64,000 bases of DNA from Gymnopus androsaceus JB14 (Eukaryota; Basidiomycota; Agaricomycetes; Agaricales; Omphalotaceae): assembly GCA_009733575.1 (NCBI GenBank), contig ML769432.1:1-64000 (forward strand). The letters run 5' to 3'. The notes under the pieces were generated by a model, which did no database searches, had not been told where the DNA came from, and saw only the letters and a list, made by a program, of their open reading frames with translations. Positions 54,943 to 64,000 of this stretch are shown here, in pieces. Made by a program: the position numbers and the translations under genes. Positions within the stretch are counted from its first letter, which is position 1, and every line of letters begins with the position of its first letter.

Positions 54943-57338
54943 ATGGTCCAGAATGCAGTCTACAAGCTCGGTAGTCATACAGGAGAACAATTTGACGCCT
55001 GGTGGCAGGAATTTTTTGGCGCTTACACTTTCGACTTGGACATTGATTCATGTTCTGGCTTCATGTTTTCGCCTACCCAAAATGCTTCTGAATCATTTTC
55101 TGAAAAGCTCCGTGACATAGGTGGCTTTTCTGTGGGGGAATTTCTCAATGCTTCCCACCGCAACTTGCAAATCCGTTATGATATCGGTTTCCCGAATGTC
55201 GCTTCTCCATGGTTTTATCCAAGCAGGGAGGATACAGGAGCTTATGAAAGTTTCGAAGCGGAAGACGAGCTTGAACCAAATTTGGATTTGGAGGATTCGA
55301 TAGCTTGTGAATGGGCAGAAGTAGGAGAGGAACTTCAATCACTGGCACAGTTAGAGTCGGAGGAGGAGCTTCAAATTGAAGCAACTCAGGAAGTTCCGAT
55401 TCTGTTGAACGGCGACTCTAATAGTCCAATAAATGTAATCGAAGAATTTTTTGCTCGGCGACCAGACCTCCACCGCCCTCAATACTTTTTATATAGTAAT
55501 GGTTCGCAAATTCACTTACAATCTTTTTTTTTTCGACTCAATATGTCTGTCTAGAAGGCAGTGGTGCTGCTCTTCGAATACAAATTGCCCCCCAAGCCTT
55601 CCGAATCTATTCCACTCCATCTGGTATATCTCCGCAGATAGTGAAACAAACATGTGCCCAGATAGCCATCGATGCTGGTGTACTCGACTTGATCAAATCC
55701 GAGTCGTCTTTGCCTTCTCCATCGAATCCTGCGCCGCTATTGGAGGGAGGAAACACTAAAGTTATATGGAAACACACGCTTGAGTTCGCAAAAGCTTTGC
55801 CTCAACCATTCCCTGAACCCGTCTTTTTGAATAGCGCTAAAAAAGCTAATGCCCAGATCTTCAATTGGTTCAGTCAAACGTTGCAAAAGGCCAACAAGTC
55901 ACTGACCACACCTGTCAAGTATACCTACTATTTTCTGGAACAGGATCAACGTACGTGCTTTTCATCTTCTCTGTACGCTCGTGTCTTAGCTTCATGGCAG
56001 GTCATGGCTGTCTTCTCCGGATCGAGGACCCAACTCGAGACCCGCCACAGGTTCAGAATTATCTCGTCGAGCCAGGTTTTTTGAAGCGAAGTGATGCCAA
56101 GCTCGCAGTCTGTTTACGGGCCATGTCGGAAGGCGTCGGGAATTTTCTTCGAGGACTCATCCCGGTCGATACCCAAGCGCCAGTCTCTGCAGAGAAAACA
56201 GAGACACAGAAAATATCGCTGCATATCCAAGCACCAGCCGCTAAAAAGAAACAGAAGCATAGACAGAAAGAGAAACAGGAAATCACGTTGGAAATGCGAC
56301 GAGACGCGAATGAGACTGTTTGGCCTCAGTTGCTAGCCGCGTATCGAGCTATAGACCCACATATATCTCCCACTTTCTTTTACCAAATAGAACACAGAAA
56401 CAATATAAGCAAGGGGAGTAAGTACATATTTTTTTGGTTGCAACTCAACTCGTTCTAATTTATATGTAACAGAGATTGGCTGCACGCTCAAGGTAGAGAT
56501 TCCTTCGCGTTCCAAAGCTCCTCTGTCACAGACCGTGAAATTGGACAAAACCAGCTCGAGGATTCGCAAGTACAACGTCCCGATGAAATACTCCTCGCAG
56601 GAAGATGCACAGATCGCGGCATTGTGTTTAGCTGGGAAGAAGGGAGTTATCGAGTTTGTGACAGCAAAAGAGGAACCGAAGATTGCTCCCCCGAGAACGC
56701 AGGAGGAGCGCGTAGCAAAGACCGCAGCGAGGAAAGTGATAATGGCCGAAATCGAAGCTGGCACTTTGGAAAATGTCAATATAGAGTCAAATGCTGGCGA
56801 CCTCGAAGATGGTGAAATCGTTTCTCCTGCCGCTGACTCTTGTGTGGCAGGTCCAAGCACCGAGATGGATGCAGCTGCGACAAAGTCGCAGCCGAGACGG
56901 AAGGACTGGGATAAGGAGACAAAACAACCTGATGTCTACCTTACATACGGTGACGGGGACCTCGATTATGATAAAGTTTCTTCTATTGCCGGTCCAAGCA
57001 CGACTACGTATCCTATGGGTTATGCTCGAAATTCCTATCGAGTTCCGTACGACAATAACCCATTTGCGCGTCCTTATGGTACACCATTCAGGGTTGGAAT
57101 GGAGATGTACGCCATGGGTATGGGAGGCACGTTGGGCTCCGTTCATCCTCACTCGACTCATTTCCCTCCATTCCTCTCTCCTCCGCGTACGAATGCAAAC
57201 TATTCTCGTTTTCCGTCTATGGGAGGTGGGACTGGAGTTGGCAGGGACTTGAAACGGAAACACGAGTCGGAACCGTCGGAGGAGGGGCAAGGATCCCGGT
57301 GGACAGAGAGTAGTAATAAACGTCTAAAACCTCTGTAA
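54943..57338 (+). CDS. Unrecognised protein with three repeated dsRBM-like units
   Basis: I choose the ATG at 54943 (MVQNAVYKLGSHTGEQFDAW); an in-frame ATG at 54736 is possible, but its added sequence looks non-coding. The first part is acidic (EAEDELEPNLDLEDSIACEW, EVGEELQSLAQLESEEELQI). Three similar segments follow. The first is AALRIQIAPQAFRIY to CAQIAIDAGVLDLI (about 55560-55700), the second is CLLRIEDPTRDPPQVQNYL to SDAKLAVCLRAMSEGVGNFL, and the third is GCTLKVEIPSRSKAPLSQTV to SQEDAQIAALCLAGKKGVIE. Each ends in an A-x-x-A-x-x-C-x-x-A-x4-G-V-x-x-F/L-I-like helix, as in the second helix of double-stranded-RNA-binding motifs. The last part is Gly/Pro-rich with nuclear-signal-like KRKHESEPSEEGQ. 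The function is unknown and RNA binding is only a guess. The last stop is at 57338. Confidence 0.6.
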
Positions 57339-57525
57339 TGTACATATATTTTTGATTGCATTGTGCTCTGTACATATATTGTCTCCCTTTTCAAAACTAC
57401 GCGTTCAATAGGTCCTTAGGTCTTGGATCGAAGCGTGATTTGTCGATATGATGAAACTGCAACAGAAGCAAATGTTGTGCAAGATTACATATTACACACT
57501 CGATACTACCATTCCGCTGAGTCAG

Positions 57526-58561
57526 TCACGTCTTCGGTACAACGCCAGAAATAATTTCCTCTAGATGACGAATAATAGTGAAATGGGTATCATCTTCGTA
57601 CTCGCGAAGGACACAGTGAGGGATGCGCTCCGCCATATACCGTATCATCTCCACTGGCGCATTTGTATCCTTGTTCCATGCCAAATCTGAATTCCGTCAT
57701 ACGCAACATCCTCATATCTGATACCCCAATTTTGTGTCAATAGCTGCGCCTCATGTACACATCCCTCAGCACCCTGCGCGAAAGGCTCAAAAAGTATGCG
57801 TAGTAGCCGCGTTCTCTGTTCCTCGATTGTCAAGCTCTCGCTCTCTTCTAGATCCTGCTTGGCTTTGTCTTTGGCTTTGGTCAAACCAATCGTCGATCCA
57901 TCGAGTTCCTGTTTGAGTATTCACGCCCCATCTAACCATCCGAACCAGCATGTCCATCAAGCGTACGAGTCCACCGGGCCAGTATATCGCTGTCAAAGAT
58001 ATCGCCCGCGACATCAAGGGCATATACTGCCTCCCTGCTTCCCATGGAGGCGCTCCAGCCATGATACCAACAGCAGACAACATTCCACTCGGAAACTGCA
58101 TTTGGCATTGCGCATGCCAATGCATATGGACCTCCACCGGAGCCACCCAGGACCGCAAATCGGGTCAACTCAAGGTGATCAGCAAGAGATTGGATGTCAG
58201 CTGGCCAGTCGGTAACTCGACAGCGAGGTTGGAAGGTAGAGAGACCAAAGCCTGGACGTTCGGGAGCAATGATACGGATGTTACGACAACGGGCGATAGG
58301 ATCCAGTACAGAAGCTTCGAAGCGGGATGAGGGGAAACCATGGAAGAACATCAGTGGGTAGCCGGAAGGAGGACCGTATTCTGCATATCCTAGGAGGCGC
58401 CCGTCGGGAAGAGAGAAAGTCTGCGAGTCCCGAGCCTGTTTATTGAGCGTGCTAGCGCGTCGCGATTGGAAGGTAATGGTTGGAATTATTCTTGGGAGAG
58501 AGTGTGAGCGGGTGCCTGCTGTCGGAGCGAAATGGATCGTCGACCAGACACGGGTATTCAT
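57526..58561 (-). CDS. Alpha/beta hydrolase
   Basis: The start is ATG at 58561 (MNTRVWSTIHFAPTAGTRSH), and the basic, Arg/Ser-rich first 35 residues could target a mitochondrion. The core reads SLPDGRLLGYAEYGPPSGY, PLMFFHGFPSSRFEASV (oxyanion turn H-G-F-P), RNIRIIAPERPGFG and LTRFAVLGGSGGGPYALAC, where the Ser of G-G-S-G-G is the nucleophile. The second part has LLRILFEPFAQGAEGCVHEA, WGIRYEDVAYDG and IQIWHG. It then needs one extra A (GGAACAAGG for GGAAACAAGG at about 57673) to continue KDTNAPVEMIRYMAERIPH and DDTHFTIIRHLEEIIS, TGA at 57526. The His of T-H-F is the catalytic base. The enzyme probably cleaves an ester or epoxide; the substrate is unknown. Confidence 0.85.
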
Positions 58562-59049
58562 TTTGCGACTGGCACAAATACCGAGATGGGTAGCAGAACT
58601 TCAATGGGAAGAATGAATGGCATAAAGCAGACTGAGACGACAATATTTGTAACCTCCACTCTCCGATTTGATCCTACTTTCGCTAGCGTTCGTTTCGGTA
58701 GTCATCTCAGCAACGGGAGTGTCAAAATTTCTCTATAATAGAAGGAATGAGCAGCCCGTTCAAACTAGTTTGGATTAGTCGAAAAAAGAATTACTTCGGC
58801 ATTCGTGGAGCTTCCAGTCTTTGGACGGTAACATTTGAGAAACTGAATTCACAAGTTTCGGTAGGGAGTTTCTAGATATATTTCAGGGGAAAGAAAAGCC
58901 ACCTATAGCACAGAGCTTTTCAGAAAATGAATCCTTGGAGAGGGAAAACATGAATTCAATGTCATGGAGAGGAAGGCGTGGCCCGGATCAAAATGCTGTT
59001 AGCGCCCAATTCTCTAAGCGCCTACCACCTTGCAAGTTTGGACTCAAAC
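58562..59049. other. Intergenic region, no gene seen
   Basis: Upstream region of the hydrolase. No open frame or repeat apart from the flanking MITE was found. Confidence 0.4.
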
Positions 59050-59367
59050 CAAGGGGGATTCGGCATTGAAATGGCAGACATATGACCTATCTTGCCTAGT
59101 TAGGAAAGACCCCGCGTGAGACTCTGATTGGCGCTGGGAGCGCTACTAGCACTCCCTTACTTCCTTCCAGATTTCCACCATGAATAGAGAGCGAGTCAAC
59201 TTTTTTCTTTGTTCTTATGACCTTGGGATACACCACGGATTGAGCTGGCACTAAATCAAGCCTTTTCTGACAATTTTCTGATGCTCTCCTGTTTACAGCG
59301 CTTATTTCGCCTGGCAGGTCACGTTGTGAGCTTATACGTTTGCCATTTCAATGCCGAATCCCCCTTG
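59050..59367. mobile_element. hAT-type MITE, 318 bases, with 8-base target duplication
   Basis: Perfect terminal inverted repeats of about 27 bases begin CAAGGGGGATTCGGCATTGA. The same octamer ACTCAAAC flanks both ends (59042-59049 and 59368-59375). The interior has no coding capacity. The termini differ from the two other MITE families here, so it is a third family. Confidence 0.88.
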
Positions 59368-59503
59368 ACTCAAACTGTAAGAATCGCGCCAACACTATTT
59401 GTTCTTCGCAAGCCATTCCATGTCTGATGGCTTCCTAAGTCGAGACCAAAACCTATCCAAAACAACCCCCAAAACGCCTAGGCTACTTGGATTTATCTGA
59501 ATA

Positions 59504-60260
59504 ATGCGGGAATGCAAGCTCACCGAGGTTTGCTGTGGTAGAAAGCTGTCCCTGTCATTGCTGGAATTTGATCGTGACTATGTGACCTCTGTCTCTTATA
59601 TTCAACGAGCAACTTCCACTTGGCCCACTTCTCATCTTCCGCGGTGTCAGCCGACAGTGGCAGGATCATTCCTACCTTGGACATTCCCCAAGAGCGACTT
59701 GTAAAGTCTGTATATCGAATGCATCAATACTCCTGCATTCATCGAAAGTCGCTCCTGGATCACCAGGTTCCTGACAATGTATCATACATTGATGCTCTCT
59801 GCGCCCAAATCCCTTTCATTCCTGAACATTTTCGACTCTTCATCTTGGAGTGGCCTGATAAGGCTGTCATTCCGCTTTGGTGGCCGTGGCTCCCGCTCTA
59901 CTGTAGCATTGAAGAAGGTGTTCATGCTATTGGATATAATCTTCTCGCGAGACGACCACCAAGAGTCTCAGTTGTAGTGTATCCGTATCAAGGATGGCGT
60001 CGATAATGTCATCAATGTTCCATGTCTGATACTCCATGCTGGCCTAAATGACCCTAGACTCTTCCCTCTCATTGCACTTTTCCTGGATGAGGGATGTATT
60101 CAAGGGAAGGTGTTTTTCCATTGTCATGGTTACATGGTATTTTGGGATCCAGAAGATGATGATGAGGAGGAGGAACGAGTGTCTTTTACTGATTGGGTCC
60201 ATTTTTGCAGGTTTTTGGCCTTGGGCAGCTCAAAGACAATACCCTATGGCAGAAAGATGA
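59504..60260 (+). pseudogene. Broken coding remnant, unknown
   Basis: Coding-like sequence is spread over shifting plus-strand frames. One reads IPTLDIPQERLVKSVYRMHQ and LLDHQVPDNVSYIDALCAQI and then ends. Another reads VINVPCLILHAGLNDPRLFP, VFFHCHGYMVFWDPEDDDEE and FTDWVHFCRFLALGSSKTIP. Acid-rich DDDEEEE and aromatic motifs recall repeat-associated proteins of agaricomycetes. No splice pattern rescues one continuous frame. Confidence 0.4.
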
Positions 60261-60817
60261 TGTTGAGGGTGTTCTTTTGAATATAGATCCGAGTCACTTA
60301 AAACACTATGATTGGCCTGTAAGGTTTTCAAACTCGCTTTTCTGTATATACTAATATCTTACATGTTTACAAACAACATAGATGCTGGCCAGAAAACAAG
60401 CATACTAATCCATGACATTAATTATAATATGGGCATCCCATAGCTATTGGGTAAGCCATGCAACTCCATCCTTGCCACTTTTTCTCTTCCCAACTGTGCA
60501 CTTAGACATAAATGGGTACCAAATGATGTACAGTTCAGTAACCTTGCAGTTTAAACATTATGAATCTCTGAGCAAGCTACTTTGAGCTGCTTGGATCTAA
60601 GAAATGGCACTCGCCAGCTATCAACACAGCTAATCTTGACAGAGTCTTGTAACTGAGAAGTTGGGAATTTATTCACTTAAAAAGGGAATGTCTTTCCAAA
60701 ATGTCATTTTTCAGATAGGATCTGAAGATCAGCTTTAGCCAAACTGAAATAAATTACCTCATGTCCTGTTTGAAAAATGTTGGTTCAGAATCAGAAATTC
60801 GTGAAGAAATCTGAACC

Positions 60818-61485
60818 AGGAAAAGCCCTAAAGGGCCCTGGGCCCTACCATACAAATTTAGGGCCGATCAGCCCTACATAGGCCCTACAAGTCTGGGCGC
60901 CAAAAGTCCGATCAATAGGTGAGCTTGGAAGTAAAGTATCACTTATGGCATTCTTACGGGGTGCCGGCCCCAGGGCAGCCACTGTGCTTGGTGCGTTGAG
61001 GGAACTATGTTCCCCCAAACCCCTTCCTTTTCGCTGCCGTGAGTTCACTGCGTGGTGCCTCCACTGCGCGGGGCTTTCTCTTTCTTTCTCTCATTTTTCT
61101 GTTCAAAAATATCCAAGTTAAGTAATAAACTATTTATTATTGACTCTGGTTGCGGCGCCGGCCGTGATGGCCACTGCGTGGAGCACTGGGAGGAAACTAC
61201 ATTTCCCCCAGACCCCTTCCTAATGCTGCCACGAGCCCACTGCGTGGTGCTTGCGCTGCGCAGGCCTTTGCTTACTTTTCTCTCCTCCGGACTTAATTGG
61301 CGGGAACAGCGAACTGGCAATGAAGATGATCAAGACGATGGGGCCCTAAGGGCTCCAGCTGAGAACTGATCTTAGGGCCTTTCCTAGTACAGAGGTTTAA
61401 TGGATTAAAGGTCTCTACTGGGAAAGGCCCTAATATGGTTCCAAGTTAGGGCCCTAAGGGCCCCGACATCTTTAGGGGTTTTCCT
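60818..61485. mobile_element. GGGCCCTAA-rich element, 668 bases, with tandem inner repeat
   Basis: The ends form an inverted repeat, AGGAAAAGCCCTAAAG against AGGAAAACCCCTAAAG in reverse complement (15 of 16 identical). Next to both ends lie several GGGCCCTA/TAGGGCCC blocks. The centre carries two head-to-tail copies of about 190 bases (60960-61100 and 61150-61290), sharing CCCTTCC, CTGCCG/AYGAG, CACTGCGTGGTGC and CTGCGC. No target duplication is clear. It is probably a non-autonomous DNA element. Confidence 0.5.
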
Positions 61486-61915
61486 CGGAAGTCGCCCGGG
61501 TCGCTGCTTTGACCTCCGGGCTCTCGTGTACACATTCCTCATGTCTAATGCGCATCTATCCTTCTTCCTCTCTACTTCCATCTTTGTTTGTTCAACGGCG
61601 TTCACCCTCCTTCAATGTTGCTCAGCTGGCTTTGCATCTTTGAGACCTCTTCTCCTATAGCACTGGGGCGGCGTGCACATTCCTTCAACGTCGACCTCGG
61701 CTGCTGTATATTTGAGATCACTTTCTCAGGAGCCTCTTCGTGACATTTGTTCTGCTTGTCGTCCCGACTGAATCATCTGCCTTGATAGCAAGGAGGCGTG
61801 AACTCGCCTTTGTATTATATAGATTTGTATTGGTGCGTCCTTCTCATTTCCTGTTTTCTTTTGCTAAACATGCCATAGATACTGTAACGAAACTTTGACA
61901 AATATTCTTATTGAC
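61486..61915. other. Unassigned DNA, no gene seen
   Basis: Pyrimidine-rich stretches and the likely leader of the following repeat-associated coding remnant. Nothing else is supported. Confidence 0.3.
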
Positions 61916-63953
61916 ATGTCTTCCTTCTCTTCCTTCTCTCCTTCCTATCACAACTACCACACTCCCCTGAAGAGCGGCTCTCGCTCTGAGAATGATTTTT
62001 CAGCTCACCCCCGGACCACCTCTGCCCTTATGATCCATTTGACTGTAACCCCTTCACCTTCCCGATGATGAGATTGGTTCTCCTTGTCTGTCTGCTCCAG
62101 TACTTCCATCTCATATTGAAGCAGAGCTGGAAGCTGCCCCGGATGTTGTGTTCCAAGTCAATGAATTCAGTTCTCAGGAACTTGCAGATTATGCACGTGC
62201 ATTGGAGGACTGTGCAGATCTTTTTTCACCAATAGCAGGTCCACTGCAGCCCTCACTCTCATCACCTGCTTTGTTCGGTGCTGGTGGATTTAGTTCTGAT
62301 GAACTCACTCAGTATGCAATTGCACTGGAGGATCCTGCCGGTCTTTCCTCCCCAGTAATATCTTGCTGACATGTTTCTCCATCTGCATCTGCAGGTCCAC
62401 TCCAGCCCTCCCAGCCTTCATCTGCAGTCCCCCTTCGACTTCATTTGCTGCCTGCGCCACCTACCTTGCCATCTCCAGCTTCGTTTCAAAGCGCAAAAAA
62501 AGTATGTTTCCTTAAATCGAGATCCAAGTTTTGTGAAACCAAGTTCTGTACAAGGTGTTGTACAGCGAGGATTGAGCGTGACTGCTCACATCATCATTGA
62601 AAGAGTCGTGCTCTTCCTGTAGTCTCTCCCCCTGCTCATAGTTGCTGAATCTTTGACTGGTGATGTGAGCTCTGAACCTCCAGTGACAACAACTTCTGAA
62701 CAACCGCCTATTCCTCCTGCGCGTGTTTCGAGAGTTATGGTGCCTGAACTGGTGTCGCGGATAAGTCAGCAGAAGGAGTCTCGTCAGGCGGCAGTTTTGC
62801 TGGAGCAACATCAGCAGGAAATCAGAATCAACCAGAAGAAATGTGTCGAAATTTATATTTGGTATCAGGTATGTTTGTTTAACTATCCCAAGTTGTGTTT
62901 ACTAAATCATCTGCTACTAGGATGGTCTTGGTCCAAACCATTTTGCTCCAATGGGCATTTCTGACTATCCCTTCTTAAACCTTGCAACGTCTCACACCCA
63001 CTACGACTCATCAAAGGCGCTCACTATTGGCACAACTGAACCTGTCAATTACTGATGACGTTGATGTGCGGTCTTACAGCTCTCATAGCTGGGTCTCCCA
63101 GATTGTCAATTTCAACTTTGCATTGGATAGTCGAGTGGTGCTCTTACGCATACCAGGCGTGAAGGATCTGGTAGACTTCAAATGGCATGTTGAGGAACAC
63201 ATACCTGTGGATTCTCGCTAGGTTCTGAAAAGAACATGGAAGGTTGCAATGGATGGCTTGGATCCTGACCTACTCAAGCAACCGTATATAGTTTGAACTA
63301 ATCAAAGAGCACCAGTTCGAGCATCTTCTCTTGATCCCACATTTCTTCTGCCCTCATCTGACATCAAGTCTGGGTCCGATGACAGCTTTGAAAAGAGCTT
63401 TGCGGATTTTCTTTCACCTTTCACATACAACTCTAACTTGCCTCTTTTGGACTCTAGCTCATCTCTTCCTTCTAAACCTGCGCAGTCCACGCCGTTCAAG
63501 CCATCTAAATCGCTGCCAGTTGCCAAGGTCATTTTTGGTGACAGTGAACTTGATTGCAAGCGTCAACCTTTGTACGCTGAGCACCGAGTTTACACTGGAG
63601 AGGCTACTAGCATATCATGGCCTCAAGGCATGACCATGAAGGATATTGTCCATGCTTTCCGCTTTGTTGGCTTTGAGTATTGGCTGCAAAAGCTTCCAAA
63701 TAAGGTGGATCGTATCTCAATGGTTTTGGGTGGACTAACGGTCCCCGTGCAGCAATTTTGGAAGCAGTAGGATGCTTGGAAGCATATGTCATTGGAAGAG
63801 TGGGCAGACATGAATGGTCCATCAGGAGATATTGATTGGACGGCATGGCGGAGGGACACGCAGGGGTGGCATCACAAGTTGGACAGGAATAATAGGGACA
63901 AAAGGGACAAGAGTTCGCAGAAGAAGAAGTGTTGTGTGTTGAACAACGTCTAA
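61916..63953 (+). pseudogene. Repeat-associated hypothetical protein, broken
   Basis: An ATG at 61916 starts MSSFSSFSPSYHNYHTPLKS. Later frames include SHIEAELEAAPDVVFQVNEF and two related blocks: FSSQELADYARALEDCADLF and FSSDELTQYAIALEDPAGLS. Then come VSRVMVPELVSRISQQKESR, DGLGPNHFAPMGISDYPFLN, GMTMKDIVHAFRFVGFEYWL and EEWADMNGPSGDIDWTAWRR, ending near KKKCCVLNNV and TAA at 63953. The frame changes several times, and an in-frame TAG occurs near 63768 (after VQQFWKQ). Proteins of this kind are multi-copy in agaricomycete genomes and lie near transposons, so I read it as a decayed mobile-element-linked gene. The two Ser-Ser-x-E-L blocks are an internal duplication. No catalytic domain is seen. 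Confidence 0.45.
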
Positions 63954-64000
63954 CATATATCACTCACTATAGACTTTTAAGTAGAAGAACAATGTATTAT

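Noticed and set aside
56333..57290. Antisense open frames over the three-unit protein
   Set aside because: They follow the codon pattern of the plus-strand gene and show no motif or splice sites.
1..64000. tRNA, rRNA and CRISPR features
   Set aside because: I found no cloverleaf-like sequence with conserved arms, no rRNA segment and no regularly spaced identical repeats. A covariance-model scan would settle tRNA genes.

Overview
This window is nuclear DNA of a filamentous basidiomycete, most likely an agaricomycete (mushroom-forming) fungus. The clues are genes cut by many short (about 45-60 base) GT-AG introns, dense two-strand packing with divergent and convergent neighbours, and typical agaricomycete families: a heme-thiolate peroxidase, a NACHT-ankyrin protein, a DUF7587 protein, F-box proteins and a cutinase. 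A TTAGGG-like tract and short non-autonomous DNA transposons with 8-base target duplications fit the same picture. I see no bacterial, viral or CRISPR-like features.

Layout. Positions 1-2560 are AT-rich and repeat-like, with a fold-back element. Positions 2565-6755 hold an imperfect tandem duplication of a heme-thiolate peroxidase gene plus the 3' end of the neighbouring Nudix gene. Positions 6534-11008 carry a Nudix hydrolase, a divergently transcribed Yip1-domain Golgi protein and a serine-rich protein of unknown function. Positions 11797-23305 are an accessory island: four tandem paralogues of a multi-pass membrane protein with a Ser/Pro-rich tail. Each copy carries at least one lesion, and the copies are separated by a 1.8-kb repeat that contains a nested hAT-type MITE. 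A second copy of this repeat has truncated two of the four genes. Positions 24568-25211 hold a kinase-like relic.

Positions 25815-44000 are mainly ordinary genes: recyclin-1 (Rcy1/Pof6), a secreted Gly/Gln-repeat protein, an F-box protein, a small C-terminally hydrophobic protein, a DUF7587 protein with a membrane tail, an annexin, an O-methyltransferase and a tRNA t6A-cyclase (TcdA/Tcd). Positions 44884-47695 hold a NACHT-ankyrin STAND protein. Next come a second MITE and a relic of the DUS3 5' end. The stretch 49571-58561 has a cutinase, DUS3, a three-unit protein of unknown function and an alpha/beta hydrolase. The right end (59050-64000) returns to repeat-rich sequence with a third MITE, a GGGCCCTAA-rich element and a broken repeat-associated coding region.

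There is no operon or obvious gene cluster. The Nudix and Yip1 genes share a 70-base divergent promoter, and the two tRNA-modification genes (Tcd, DUS3) are housekeeping. The most unusual features are the decayed four-copy membrane-protein array and its chimeric duplication, the frame-permissive GGQ repeat gene, a probable 4-base micro-exon in the cutinase gene, the near-identical ankyrin repeats, and the triple-repeat protein at 54943. A general caution: several otherwise well-conserved genes need a single-base correction, often at a homopolymer run, to stay in frame. Some 'pseudogene' lesions here may therefore be sequencing or assembly errors.
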